64,000 nt of DNA from positions 33,589 through 97,588 of the forward strand of contig NZ_JALHRX010000019.1 in NCBI RefSeq assembly GCF_023952475.1, written 5' to 3'. The position numbers and the translations under genes were made by a program. The stretch is from Cupriavidus sp. WGlv3 (lineage in GTDB: Bacteria > Pseudomonadota > Gammaproteobacteria > Burkholderiales > Burkholderiaceae). Positions 43,697-51,800 of the stretch are shown piece by piece; the stretch's first letter is position 1, and the number at the start of each line of letters is the position of its first letter. Below the pieces are notes generated by a model. That model had not been told where the DNA came from. It worked only from the letters and a program-made list of their open reading frames with translations, and did no database searches.

Positions 43697-43966
43697 GGTG
43701 TCCTTGCTTTGGCTTCAGTAGAACGGCTCGATAAGGCGCATGGCCCATGGGGGTGCGCCCGGGAACGCCCCGGCGCAGGAAACTTGCCGGAGTGCGGGGA
43801 TGCCGGCGGGCGGCCTGGGAGGCCGATCAGCGGCGAGCGGGCTGGTGTCAGGCTCGCGCCAGCGCCGCAGCATACCTTGCCTGCGTGACAAAATCGCGTC
43901 AATACCATTCTCCCCGGTTGCTCTGGTGTGCTGTTTTCATATGTGTGCCAGGCCGCCTTGCCATGC
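43697..43966. other. Gap between gspK and gspL
   Basis: 270 bp inside the gsp operon without a recognisable gene. No -35/-10 pair with acceptable spacing was found on the minus strand, only a TTGACG at 43902-43897 with no good -10. A 112-codon minus frame crossing it is low-complexity and looks like chance. Confidence 0.45.
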
Positions 43967-45022
43967 TCAGCGCAGGTCCGGCAGCCGGTCCGCGTCCTGG
44001 ATCCAGACCACGCGGGTGGTGTTGGCTGCACCGAGCGGTTCGCCGCGGTAGATCAGCGACACCTGCAGCCGGCTGGCGCGCTCGTGCCGCACCAGCCCGT
44101 AGACCAGGAAGTAATGCGAGCGCACGTCGAGCAGGTTGCCCAGGTTGCCGCTGCTTGCTTGCGGCGCCAGCGCGGACAGCTGCGTCTGCAGGTTGCCGAT
44201 GTTGTTGAAGTAGGCGCGGTCGCGCTGGCGCACCAGCTCGCGCGCGCGTTCCAGCGGCAGCTTGTCGATCATCGCGGCCAGCACCTCGGCCTCGGCGGTG
44301 TTGGCATTGACCAGAGTGCGCTCCGGCAGCACGATCACGAAGGGCTCCAGCACCGCCACCATCTCGGGCGTATAGCCGGGCAGCGCCAGCAGGCCCTGCA
44401 CGCTGTCGAGCGGGCGCGGCGCCTGCCGGCCCGAGCCCTCGCCGCCGTGGCCACCCTGCGCGGCCTGCAGCATGTGGCGTGCGGTGGTCTCGGCCAGCGC
44501 CGGGTTCAGGCCCACGGTGCGCAGCAGCCGGCCATAGGCGGCCTGCGCCGACTGGTCGATATTGGCAACGCGCCCGACCGGCGCGCCCTGGCCGCCGGTG
44601 GCGGACCATGTCACCAGGTTGGCAAGGTTGAAGCGCGCCTGCGCATCGAGGATGCGCCCGGACAGGAACGAGGTCTCGCCCGCCACGTCGGTGCGCAGCG
44701 ACGCGCCCAGGAAATCCGACAGGCGGGTCTCGGCGATCGGCACCGCCCATGGCTCGCCCAGCTCGTCGACATTGCTGCGGCGCTGGTCGTCGCGCAGGAT
44801 CAGCCGCGCCCAGTCGACCGCGGCGCGCTCGATCCAGGTCGCCTGGGCCAGCAGCCGCTGGTTCTCGATGGCGCGGATCTGCACCTGCTGCCGCCATAGC
44901 ATGCCCGACACCACCACCACGGCCAGCGTCACCATCAGCAGCGCGGTGACCACGGCGGCGCCGCGCGCGCGGCGCGAAGGCCTGAAGCGGAGGGGGCGGA
45001 GGGGACGGCGGGCGTGCGTCAT
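43967..45022 (-). CDS. gspK: Type II secretion minor pseudopilin GspK
   Basis: 351 residues. The pseudopilin cleavage site is RRARGAAVVTALLM with the hydrophobic helix LLMVTLAVVVVSGMLW; as in other GspK proteins, Glu5 is absent. The large domain includes LANLVTWSATGGQ and ALLALPGYTPEMVAVLEPF, and the calcium-binding region is family typical. It caps the pseudopilus tip with GspI and GspJ. The ATG overlaps the gspJ stop by four bases. Confidence 0.94.
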   Translation of the reverse strand: MTHARRPLRPLRFRPSRRARGAAVVTALLMVTLAVVVVSGMLWRQQVQIRAIENQRLLAQATWIERAAVDWARLILRDDQRRSNVDELGEPWAVPIAETRLSDFLGASLRTDVAGETSFLSGRILDAQARFNLANLVTWSATGGQGAPVGRVANIDQSAQAAYGRLLRTVGLNPALAETTARHMLQAAQGGHGGEGSGRQAPRPLDSVQGLLALPGYTPEMVAVLEPFVIVLPERTLVNANTAEAEVLAAMIDKLPLERARELVRQRDRAYFNNIGNLQTQLSALAPQASSGNLGNLLDVRSHYFLVYGLVRHERASRLQVSLIYRGEPLGAANTTRVVWIQDADRLPDLR

Positions 45023-45726
45023 AGCCCCGAGACGCAGATCTTCTGGAACTGCCGCGGCGTGTCGCCGTCGCCCATGCGGGCGAGGATGGTCAGCTCCACC
45101 GCGCGCACCGCAGTATTGGGCACCGCCGCGCCGGCCTCCGACGCTTGCACCGCGCTGGCCGCGTTGCCGCTGAACAGCACGTTGCGGATGCGGTTGCTGT
45201 CGGCCTGCCAGCCGCCCGGTTCGACCCAGGCGCGCGCGCTCATCCCGTCGACGTTGCCCAGCACGCGCCGCACCTGTGCGTTGTTGCCTCCGCCCTGGCG
45301 CAGCGCCAGCAGCGACGACTGCAACGCGGCACGGTTGCTCACCGGCGGCGCGGCCACGCGCACCAGCGTGTTGCCGTCAAGCTGGTACGACAGCGCCTGC
45401 CATGCCGGCGGCTGGCCTTCGTCACGGCGGTCGCGCACCAGCAGCACGCGGTTCTGGCCGATCTCGACCGGGCTGCCCTGCAGCAGCGTGGGGTTGGCCA
45501 GGTGCTCGCAATCGGCCTGCAGCTGGCCGTACAGCACCTTCAGCGCATCCAGCCGGGCGTCATGGTCGATCAGCCGTTCGCGGCCGCGCGTCAGGCTGTC
45601 CAGCGCGCGCCAGCCGATCACCGCCATCACCGCCAGCAGCGTGATGGCGACCAGCATTTCCAGCAGCGTGAAGCCGCCGGCGAATCGGCGCCCGCGCCGG
45701 CGCTCAGAGCACGTTGCGGATTTCAT
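45019..45726 (-). CDS. gspJ: Type II secretion minor pseudopilin GspJ
   Basis: 235 residues from ATG 45726. Pseudopilin signal GGFTLLEMLVAITLLAVMAV with Glu5, then the GspJ pattern LDSLTRGRERLIDHDARL and QLQADCEHLANPTLL. The start overlaps gspI by 23 bp. It is part of the GspK-I-J tip complex of the pseudopilus. Confidence 0.93.
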   Translation of the reverse strand: MKSATCSERRRGRRFAGGFTLLEMLVAITLLAVMAVIGWRALDSLTRGRERLIDHDARLDALKVLYGQLQADCEHLANPTLLQGSPVEIGQNRVLLVRDRRDEGQPPAWQALSYQLDGNTLVRVAAPPVSNRAALQSSLLALRQGGGNNAQVRRVLGNVDGMSARAWVEPGGWQADSNRIRNVLFSGNAASAVQASEAGAAVPNTAVRAVELTILARMGDGDTPRQFQKICVSGL

Positions 45727-46117
45727 TGGGAACGATGGTGACGAGCCAGGCCAGCCGCACCGACTTGTCGGTGGCCGACGGATAGACCGCGATCTCGACG
45801 CGGCGGAACACCGGATTGGGCGTCGCGGACACGGATTGCTCGCAGTACAGCGGCGTGCCGCCCTGCGGGCAGGCATAGCCGCTGACGCCGGGCTCGGGCC
45901 AGGTCTTGGCCAGGCGCAGCGAGGCCAGGTGGTTCTCGGCGCTCCATTCGGCCAGCATGCGGGTCTGCAGCGACGCGCTGGCATCGACCATCGAGCCCAT
46001 CGCGCGCATCGCCGCGGTCAGCGCCACCGCCAGGATGGTCAGCGCCACCAGCACTTCGATCAGCGTGAAGCCGGCCGCGCGGGCGCGCCGGCGTGCGGGG
46101 AAGCGCGGGCGCGTCAT
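45704..46117 (-). CDS. gspI: Type II secretion minor pseudopilin GspI
   Basis: 137 residues. Signal AGFTLIEVLVALTILAVALT with Glu5, then MRAMGSMVDASASLQTRMLA and W.AENHLASLRL typical of GspI. It overlaps gspH by four bases (ATGA) and gspJ by 23 bp. Confidence 0.93.
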   Translation of the reverse strand: MTRPRFPARRRARAAGFTLIEVLVALTILAVALTAAMRAMGSMVDASASLQTRMLAEWSAENHLASLRLAKTWPEPGVSGYACPQGGTPLYCEQSVSATPNPVFRRVEIAVYPSATDKSVRLAWLVTIVPNEIRNVL

Positions 46118-46614
46118 GGCGTGCTGGCGAAATAGCGGCCGCTGCCGTCGCCGGCCACGTCGACGCGGATATCGCCGCGCACCAGCACCAGGCGCTGCGG
46201 GGCATCGATCAGCTCGCGCCCGAAAACCAGCCGCGGCGGACTGTTGGTGCCGGTGCTGCGGCCGCCTTCGGCGACGATGACCTGGTCCAGCGCAAGGCGC
46301 CAGGTGCCTGGCGCGAACACGTCGGTGCGCAGGGGGATCCAGCCGTTGGGAGTCGATTCGAGGAAGCGCCAGCCGCCGGCGTCGCCTTCCCAGGCGAGCG
46401 GGCGCGCGCCCAGCTGCGCTTCTTCCTGGGCCAGCTCGAACAGCCGCGCGATGCGCTGGCCGTCGTCAAGTACGCGGCCGCGCTCATTGGGCGAGGCATT
46501 GACCGCGACCAGCGAGATCACGATGCCGGCGATCACCATCACCACCAGCAGCTCCAGCAGCGTGAAGCCGGAGTGCCGCTGCCGGGGGGCGCGGCGGCGC
46601 GGCGCCGTGGTCAT
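46114..46614 (-). CDS. gspH: Type II secretion minor pseudopilin GspH
   Basis: 166 residues. Signal SGFTLLELLVVMVIAGIVIS with Glu5, then ARLFELAQEEAQLGARPLAW and a C-terminal VRGDIRVDVAGDGS. GspH forms a tip or near-tip pseudopilin. It follows gspG by 33 bp. Confidence 0.92.
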   Translation of the reverse strand: MTTAPRRRAPRQRHSGFTLLELLVVMVIAGIVISLVAVNASPNERGRVLDDGQRIARLFELAQEEAQLGARPLAWEGDAGGWRFLESTPNGWIPLRTDVFAPGTWRLALDQVIVAEGGRSTGTNSPPRLVFGRELIDAPQRLVLVRGDIRVDVAGDGSGRYFASTP

Positions 46615-46647
46615 CAGGGAAGCGGCAAAGGCGGGCGGCAGGGGCGC

Positions 46648-47109
46648 TTACTCCCAGTTGCCGATATCGGCGTCGTTGGCGTTGCCGCCGGCCTGGCCGT
46701 CGGCACCGAAGCTGAACACGTCGATTTCGCCGCGCACGCCGGGGTTCAGGTATTGATACGGATGGCCCCACGGATCCTTGGGCAGCTTTTCCAGGTAGCC
46801 GCCGCCCTTCCAGTTGTTGGGCACCGGCTCGGTGGTAGGCTTGGCCACCAGCGCGCCCAGGCCCTGCTCGGTGGTCGGATAGCGGCTGTTGTCGAGGCGG
46901 TACAGCTTGAGCGCCTGCATGATCGACGAGATATCCTGGCGCGCCGCGACGATGCGGGCTTCGTCCGGACGGCTCATGATCTTGGGCACCACCAGTGCCG
47001 CCAGCACGCCGAGGATCACGATCACGACCATGATCTCGATCAGGGTAAAGCCGCGCGCGCGGCGGGCAGGACGGGCGGGGCGGGCAAGCTGGGAAGTGAA
47101 TCTGCGCAT
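46648..47109 (-). CDS. gspG: Type II secretion major pseudopilin GspG
   Basis: 153 residues. Leader with RARGFTLIEIMVVIVILGV (cleavage before Phe, Glu5) and the family end PWGHPYQYLNPG and FSFGADGQAGG with the calcium site. GspG is the main pseudopilus subunit and is first in the operon. The sequence between gspG and nsrR (47110-47353) must carry its promoter; TATACT on the minus strand near 47185 is a possible -10 with a poor -35. Confidence 0.96.
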   Translation of the reverse strand: MRRFTSQLARPARPARRARGFTLIEIMVVIVILGVLAALVVPKIMSRPDEARIVAARQDISSIMQALKLYRLDNSRYPTTEQGLGALVAKPTTEPVPNNWKGGGYLEKLPKDPWGHPYQYLNPGVRGEIDVFSFGADGQAGGNANDADIGNWE

Positions 47110-47309
47110 TGTTGGTTAAGACCTCGTTGCTGGAATGGCGGGACCCGCGCCAGGGTGCTGGCGGGGCCGGGTTCGCCAATCAGTATAACCGGCGCCTTAT
47201 GACTCTTTTATGGGCGGCCCTGGATGGGGCTGCAGAGAAGTCGGTTGTGAATCACAATGGTGGCCGGCGCTTTTTGGCGAATCCCGAACCGTAGCACGCC
47301 GGGAAAAAA

Positions 47310-47331
47310 TATAACTTGCATCCAGGATGCA
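47310..47331. promoter_or_regulatory. NsrR-type operator upstream of nsrR
   Basis: TGCATCC (47317-47323) and GGATGCA (47325-47331) form a 7-bp inverted repeat around one base, with GATGCATCTT continuing on the right, close to the AAGATGCATTT half-site of NsrR. TATAAC at 47310-47315 may be the -10, so binding would block nsrR transcription. Confidence 0.65.
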
Positions 47332-47353
47332 TCTTTTTTAACATGACGCCACG

Positions 47354-47806
47354 ATGCAACTGACCCGCTTCTCGGACTACGCGCTGCGCCTGTTGATGTA
47401 CGTCGCCCGTGGCGACGGCAGCCGGCCGATCACGATCGCCGAGGTGGGCCAGCAGTTCGGCATCTCGCACAACCACCTGGTCAAGGTGGCGGCGAGGCTG
47501 TCGAAGCTGGGCTGGGTCAGCGCCACGCGCGGCCGCCATGGTGGCCTGCAGCTGGGTCCCGGCGCCGAGCGCCTCACCATCGGCACCATCCTGCGCGAGT
47601 TGGAAGGGCACCGGCCGGTGATCGACTGCGACAACCCGCCCTGCGCGCTGAACGGCAACTGCCGCCTGAAGCGCGCGCTGGACGTGGCCGAGCAATCCTT
47701 CTACCGCGCGCTCGACGACGTCACGCTGGCCGATGTCACCGGCAGCCACACCGCCGAATCGATCATCCGCCTGCATCGTGATTTCCTGAACCGGCGTTCG
47801 GCCTGA
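47354..47806 (+). CDS. nsrR: Rrf2-family nitric-oxide sensor repressor NsrR
   Basis: 150 residues: Rrf2 winged helix (MQLTRFSDYALRLLMYVA, FGISHNHLVKVAARLS) and the three cluster-binding cysteines in DCDNPPCALNGNCRLK. NsrR holds an iron-sulfur cluster that reacts with NO and releases repression of detoxification genes. hmp follows directly, and operator-like sites lie before both genes. Confidence 0.93.
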   Translation: MQLTRFSDYALRLLMYVARGDGSRPITIAEVGQQFGISHNHLVKVAARLSKLGWVSATRGRHGGLQLGPGAERLTIGTILRELEGHRPVIDCDNPPCALNGNCRLKRALDVAEQSFYRALDDVTLADVTGSHTAESIIRLHRDFLNRRSA

Positions 47807-47827
47807 GCGGACGGGATCCGCGCGTGG

Positions 47828-47847
47828 CCGGCGAATGCCGGTTTTTT
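47828..47847 (+). terminator. Rho-independent terminator after nsrR
   Basis: CCGGC (47828-47832) and GCCGG (47837-47841) pair around GAAT and are followed by TTTTTT. It lies 21 bp after nsrR, so hmp has its own promoter. Confidence 0.75.
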
Positions 47848-47858
47848 GTTGTCCAAAA

Positions 47859-47881
47859 ACATGCATCTTGTTTGCATGAAT
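47859..47881. promoter_or_regulatory. NsrR-type operator upstream of hmp
   Basis: CATGCA (47860-47865) and TGCATG (47873-47878) form an inverted repeat with a 7-bp spacer. Read on the minus strand the left part gives AAGATGCATG, close to the NsrR half-site. It lies 20-40 bp before the hmp ATG. Confidence 0.65.
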
Positions 47882-47899
47882 AAAACGGAGTGATACCTG

Positions 47900-49120
47900 A
47901 TGCTGTCCGCCGCTTCCCGCCCCTATATCGATGCAAGCGTGCCCGTGCTGCGCGAGCATGGCCTGGCCATCACCACGCATTTCTACCGCGAGATGTTCGC
48001 CGACCGGCCCGAGCTGACCCAGCTGTTCAACATGGGCAACCAGGCCAACGGCAGCCAGCAGCAGTCGCTGGCCTCGGCCGTGTTCGCCTACGCGGCCAAC
48101 ATCGACAACGCGGCGGCGCTTGGACCGGTGGTTGAGCGCATCGTGCACAAGCACGCGGCGGTGGGCATCACGCCCGCGCACTACCCGATCGTCGGCCGCC
48201 ACCTGCTCGGCGCGATCTCCGCGGTGCTGGGCGAAGCCGCCACGCCGCCGCTGCTGGCGGCCTGGGACGAGGCCTACTGGCTGCTGGCGGGCGAGCTGAT
48301 CGCCGCCGAGGCGCGCCTGTACCAGCGCACCGGCGTCGCCGCCGGCGAACTGATGCCGGTGCGCGTGGTGCGCCGCGAGGCGCAGGGCGGCCAGGTGGTG
48401 GCGCTGACGCTGGCCGCGGCCGACGGCCAGCCGCTGCGCGAATTCCGCCCGGGCCAGTACATCAGCGTCGAGGCGCGCCTGGACGACGGCACGCGCCAGC
48501 TGCGCCAGTATTCGCTGTCGGCCGAGGCCGGCCTGCCGACCTGGCGCATCTCGGTCAAGCGCGAGGACGGCGACCAGGCCACGCCGGCCGGCGCGGTGTC
48601 CAACTGGCTGCATGCCAACGCCCACGAGGGGGCGGAGCTCAAGGTGAGCGCGCCGTTCGGCGAGTTCACGCCGGTGCTGGAAAGCCGCCGTCCGCTGGTG
48701 CTGCTGTCGGGCGGGATCGGCATCACGCCGATGCTGTCGGTGCTGCGCACGCTGGCCGCGCAAGGCTCGCAACGGCCGGTGCTGTTCGCCCACGCCGCCC
48801 GCGACGGCCACCACCATGCCCATCGCGCCGACCTGGAATGGGCGCGCGAGCGCCTGCCGGGGCTGGTCACGCACATCAGCTATGAGTCCCCGCGAGCGGA
48901 AGACGTTGCGGGCCGCGATTACGACCACGCCGGCACCATGCCGCTGGCCGAGATGCTGCGCCAGCCCGAGCTGCAACGCTTCGTCGACGGCCGCTTCTAC
49001 CTGTGCGGGCCGCTTGGCTTCATGCAGGCGCAGCGTCACGCGCTGCTCAGCGCGGGCGTGCCGGTGGCGCATATCGAGCGTGAAGTCTTCGGCCCCGACC
49101 TGCTGGACGACCTGCTTTAA
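47900..49120 (+). CDS. hmp: Flavohaemoglobin Hmp, nitric oxide dioxygenase
   Basis: 406 residues, standard length. Globin domain 1-140 with LAITTHFYREMFADRPELTQLFN (distal side) and the proximal histidine in VHKHAAVGI; FAD-binding part with REFRPGQYISV and RQYSLSA; NAD-binding part with LLSGGIGITPMLSVL and YLCGPLGFM. It converts NO and O2 to nitrate using NADH. ATG 47900 follows ACGGAGTG. Regulated by the adjacent NsrR by inference from operators. Confidence 0.96.
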   Translation: MLSAASRPYIDASVPVLREHGLAITTHFYREMFADRPELTQLFNMGNQANGSQQQSLASAVFAYAANIDNAAALGPVVERIVHKHAAVGITPAHYPIVGRHLLGAISAVLGEAATPPLLAAWDEAYWLLAGELIAAEARLYQRTGVAAGELMPVRVVRREAQGGQVVALTLAAADGQPLREFRPGQYISVEARLDDGTRQLRQYSLSAEAGLPTWRISVKREDGDQATPAGAVSNWLHANAHEGAELKVSAPFGEFTPVLESRRPLVLLSGGIGITPMLSVLRTLAAQGSQRPVLFAHAARDGHHHAHRADLEWARERLPGLVTHISYESPRAEDVAGRDYDHAGTMPLAEMLRQPELQRFVDGRFYLCGPLGFMQAQRHALLSAGVPVAHIEREVFGPDLLDDLL

Positions 49121-49214
49121 GCGCCCCAGGCCGGGCCGGCGGCGACATCGCCGGCGCGGCAGACAGCGTCATGGGGCTCTGGTACGCTTGGCGCGTCCGC
49201 GCTCTCGCGCCATG

Positions 49215-49230
49215 ACCCGCCGCGGCGGGT
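49215..49230. repeat. 16-bp perfect palindrome before gspC
   Basis: ACCCGCCG and CGGCGGGT join directly with no spacer (49215-49230), ending 17 bp before the gspC ATG. It could be an operator or a leader hairpin; no T-run follows. Confidence 0.5.
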
Positions 49231-49247
49231 ATCCAGGGTCCCGATCC

Positions 49248-50033
49248 ATGCAATTGTCCCTCCGGCCTTCGTTCCGCTTCGATGCCTCCGCGCTGTGGCT
49301 GCCGCGCCTGGCCAGCGTGGCGCTGTTTATCGCGCTGTGCGCGCTGGTCACCTACTGGGTGCTGACGTTCAGTGCGATGCGGACCATCCCGGTGCCCAAG
49401 AGCGCGCGCGTGGCGCAGACCGAGGCCGTCGAGACCGGCGCGATCGCGACGCTGTTCGGTGGCTCGGCCCAGGCCGGCCCGAGCAATGTGCAGCTGCTTG
49501 GCGTGGTGGCCGAACTCGGCGGTGGCGCCAGCGCGGCGATCGTCTCCATCGATGGCGGCCCGGCCAAGGCGGTGCGCATGGGTGCCGACCTGGCGCCGCA
49601 GATCCGGCTGGTGGAAGTGCGCCAGCGCGGCGTGGTGATCGAGCGCAATGGCGTGCGCCAGGAGATTGCCCTGCCGCTGCAGGCGGCTGCCACGCGCGGT
49701 GCGCCGCGTGCCGCCAGCCCGCTGCCGACCCCGCCCGCCGGCGCGGCGGCGCCAATGGCAACGCCCATGCCGCCGCCAGCGCAGGCCCCTGCGCAGCCCG
49801 CACCGGCCCAGCCGCCGCGCAGCCAGCCGCCAGGGCAACAAGCCCAGCCGCAGCCGCAAGCCCAGGCCCAATTCCAACCTCAGCCTCAGCCACAGCCACA
49901 ACCGGTGCAGCCGGCACCATCGGTCCAGCCGGCCCAGCCCCAGCCCCAACCCGTCGATCCGCGCCAGTACCAGCCCGGAATGTCGCCCGAGGCGGCGGAT
50001 GACGGCCAGCTCGTGCCGAAAGCGCAGCCCTAG
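49248..50033 (+). CDS. gspC: Type II secretion protein GspC, detached from the operon
   Basis: 261 residues: a cytoplasmic N-terminus, one membrane helix (LPRLASVALFIALCALVTYWV), and a homology-region domain (NVQLLGVVAELGGGASAAIV, PAKAVRMGADLAPQIRLVEV, VVIERNGVRQEIALPL) that contacts the secretin GspD. Where many GspC proteins have a PDZ domain, this one has about 110 residues of Pro/Gln/Ala repeats. It is on the plus strand, 2.1 kb beyond gspG, after hmp; the main gsp operon has no gspC. Start chosen at ATG 49248, just before the membrane anchor. Confidence 0.88.
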   Translation: MQLSLRPSFRFDASALWLPRLASVALFIALCALVTYWVLTFSAMRTIPVPKSARVAQTEAVETGAIATLFGGSAQAGPSNVQLLGVVAELGGGASAAIVSIDGGPAKAVRMGADLAPQIRLVEVRQRGVVIERNGVRQEIALPLQAAATRGAPRAASPLPTPPAGAAAPMATPMPPPAQAPAQPAPAQPPRSQPPGQQAQPQPQAQAQFQPQPQPQPQPVQPAPSVQPAQPQPQPVDPRQYQPGMSPEAADDGQLVPKAQP

Positions 50034-50187
50034 GCTGCCGGCGCATCAATTATTCGTGCTTGCTTGCGTTCCCTTACGCCGCTCCCGGCTTTCTGTGAGG
50101 CGGGTAACATCGTATTAAAAGCGCCAACTTCACTGCATCGTCTGCGTTCTAATCCGTACATGCCAACGTGATGACAAGGAGCACGAC

Positions 50188-50799
50188 ATGCAACGCAATC
50201 ACAAGCCGCAGATCCTGAAACAGGTCCTGGCCGCCTCGGCCGCGCTACTGGTCGCCGGCGGCGCCTTTGCCCAGGCCAGCGCTCCCGCTGCACCGGGCGC
50301 AGCACCGGCCGGCAAGCACGGCATGGGCCACCACCACCGCCACCACGGTGGCGGCATGTGGATGAAGGCGATCGATACCGACGGCGACGGCGCCATTTCC
50401 AAGGCCGAGGCCGACGCGTGGTTCAACAAGCTCGACACCAATCGCGACGGCAAGATCGACAAGGCCGAGATGGATGCGCAGCGCAAGGCCGCCATGGCCG
50501 AGCACCACGCGCGCATGCAGGCCGCCTTCGACGAGAAGTTCAAGGCCGCCGACAAGAACGGCGACGGCGCGCTGACCAAGGCCGAGGCCAATGCCGGCCT
50601 GCCGCGCCTGGCCAAGCGCTTCGACCAGCTCGACGCCAACCGCGACGGCAAGCTGACCCGCGATGAAATCCGCGCCGGCATGGAGAAGATGCACCGCGAC
50701 CGTCCCCATCGTGGCGAACGCGGCCCGCGCGGCCCGGCCGCCCCGGACAACCAGCCGGCACCCGCCAACCCGGCGGCGCCGTCGACCAGCGGCGGCTGA
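50188..50799 (+). CDS. Secreted EF-hand calcium-binding protein
   Basis: 203 residues: signal peptide (VLAASAALLVAGGAFA), a His-rich linker (HGMGHHHRHHGGG), then four EF-hand loops in two pairs: DTDGDGAISKAE, DTNRDGKIDKAE, DKNGDGALTKAE and DANRDGKLTRDE, each with full Asp/Asn and Glu ligands. The Pro/Ala-rich C-terminus is low complexity. Probably a periplasmic calcium buffer or sensor; the His stretch could bind other metals. AAGGAG precedes the ATG. Nothing around it tells its role. Confidence 0.88.
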   Translation: MQRNHKPQILKQVLAASAALLVAGGAFAQASAPAAPGAAPAGKHGMGHHHRHHGGGMWMKAIDTDGDGAISKAEADAWFNKLDTNRDGKIDKAEMDAQRKAAMAEHHARMQAAFDEKFKAADKNGDGALTKAEANAGLPRLAKRFDQLDANRDGKLTRDEIRAGMEKMHRDRPHRGERGPRGPAAPDNQPAPANPAAPSTSGG

Positions 50800-50847
50800 G
50801 CGGTTCCCGGCAGTGCCGCCTGAGCGCCGCTGCCAGCATACCGACCA

Positions 50848-50880
50848 AGCGCGCGAGCCTGAGGGCCGCGCGCTTTTTTT
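50848..50880 (+). terminator. Rho-independent terminator after the EF-hand gene
   Basis: AGCGCGCG (50848-50855) and CGCGCGCT (50867-50874) pair, followed by a run of T (50874-50880). Confidence 0.85.
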
Positions 50881-51212
50881 GTCCGTTCAGCGGACAACGT
50901 GGAGCGCTCCGGGACAGGAACGCACTGGCGCGGACGCAAACGCCCGTAGAATGCCGCTTCCCTGTTTGCCGGAAACCTGCGCACCACCTCGCCCGTTCTC
51001 CGGTCAGCGCGCTTCCGCGATACCCGGCGGCGCCGCCAGACTGGGATTTGCCCGGCCCGAACGGCTGACGCGCGAGTGACCGATAAGGCCGCCCACCCCA
51101 CAAAATCGGGCGCGGATCGGATGTAATTTCACAAAAAATTGCGTACTTGTGCACGGCTTGCTAAATTTGCGCAAAAAAATTGCCAATAAACATATTGCGG
51201 AGCAACAATATC
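50881..51212. other. Promoter region of the Lrp-type gene
   Basis: 332 bp without a gene. The last 100 bp are strongly AT-rich, in contrast to the surroundings. TTGCGT and TAAATT with a 17-bp spacer near 51138-51166 could be a promoter, though the match is weak. Confidence 0.45.
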
Positions 51213-51707
51213 GTGAGCAAGGTGGAGTTGGACAAGATCGACCGGAAGATCCTGGAAGTGCTGCAGACCAACGGCCGGTTGACCAACCTGGAGGTGGCCG
51301 AGCGCGTGAACCTGTCGCCCAGCCCCTGCCTGCGCCGCATCCGGCGGCTGGAAGAGATCGGCGTGATCCGGCAGTACGCGGCGCTGCTGGAGCCCAACAA
51401 GATCGGGCTCGGCCTGCTGGCCTATATCAATGTGCGGCTGGAAAAGCATGGCGGCGCGCCCAAGGGCAAGGCTCCGCTGGACCTGTTCCGCGCCTCGATC
51501 GCCGTGTGGCCGGAGGTGGCGGCGTGCCATGCCATGACCGGGGAGATGGACCTGCTGCTCAAGGTCTATGTCGAGGACATGGAGCACTTTGCGCGCTTCA
51601 TGCAGGAACAGCTGCTGGCGCATCCGTCGGTGATCGACGTGCGCTCGAGCTTCGCGCTGGAAAGCATCAAGGACACCACGGCGCTGCCGGTGGGCAGCGC
51701 GGCCTGA
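51213..51707 (+). CDS. lrp: Lrp/AsnC-family transcriptional regulator
   Basis: 164 residues from a GTG at 51213 (GCGGAG upstream); a TTG at 51180 would add 11 unsupported residues. Helix-turn-helix: LDKIDRKILEVLQTNGRLTN, LAERVNLSPSPCLRRIRRLE (here VAERVNLSPSPCL). The C-terminal RAM domain has HAMTGEMDLLLKVYVEDMEH. These regulators respond to amino acids and often control amino-acid metabolism or act globally. It stands alone with a terminator. Confidence 0.92.
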   Translation: MSKVELDKIDRKILEVLQTNGRLTNLEVAERVNLSPSPCLRRIRRLEEIGVIRQYAALLEPNKIGLGLLAYINVRLEKHGGAPKGKAPLDLFRASIAVWPEVAACHAMTGEMDLLLKVYVEDMEHFARFMQEQLLAHPSVIDVRSSFALESIKDTTALPVGSAA

Positions 51708-51736
51708 GGCGGTGCGGCCGCCCGGGCCCGCAAAGC

Positions 51737-51767
51737 AAAACGGCGCATCGTTGCGATGCGCCGTTTT
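51737..51767. terminator. Bidirectional rho-independent terminator
   Basis: AAAACGGCGCATCG (51737-51750) and CGATGCGCCGTTTT (51754-51767) are perfect 14-bp complements around TTG, serving the lrp gene and the convergent GNAT gene. Confidence 0.92.
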
Positions 51768-51800
51768 TGTCGATGCCGTGCGGACCGGGGTTCCGGCCGC

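Noticed and set aside
43693..44031. A 112-codon minus-strand frame in the gspL-gspK gap
   Set aside because: Pro/Ser/Arg-rich without conserved pattern, overlapping the end of gspK; not treated as a gene.
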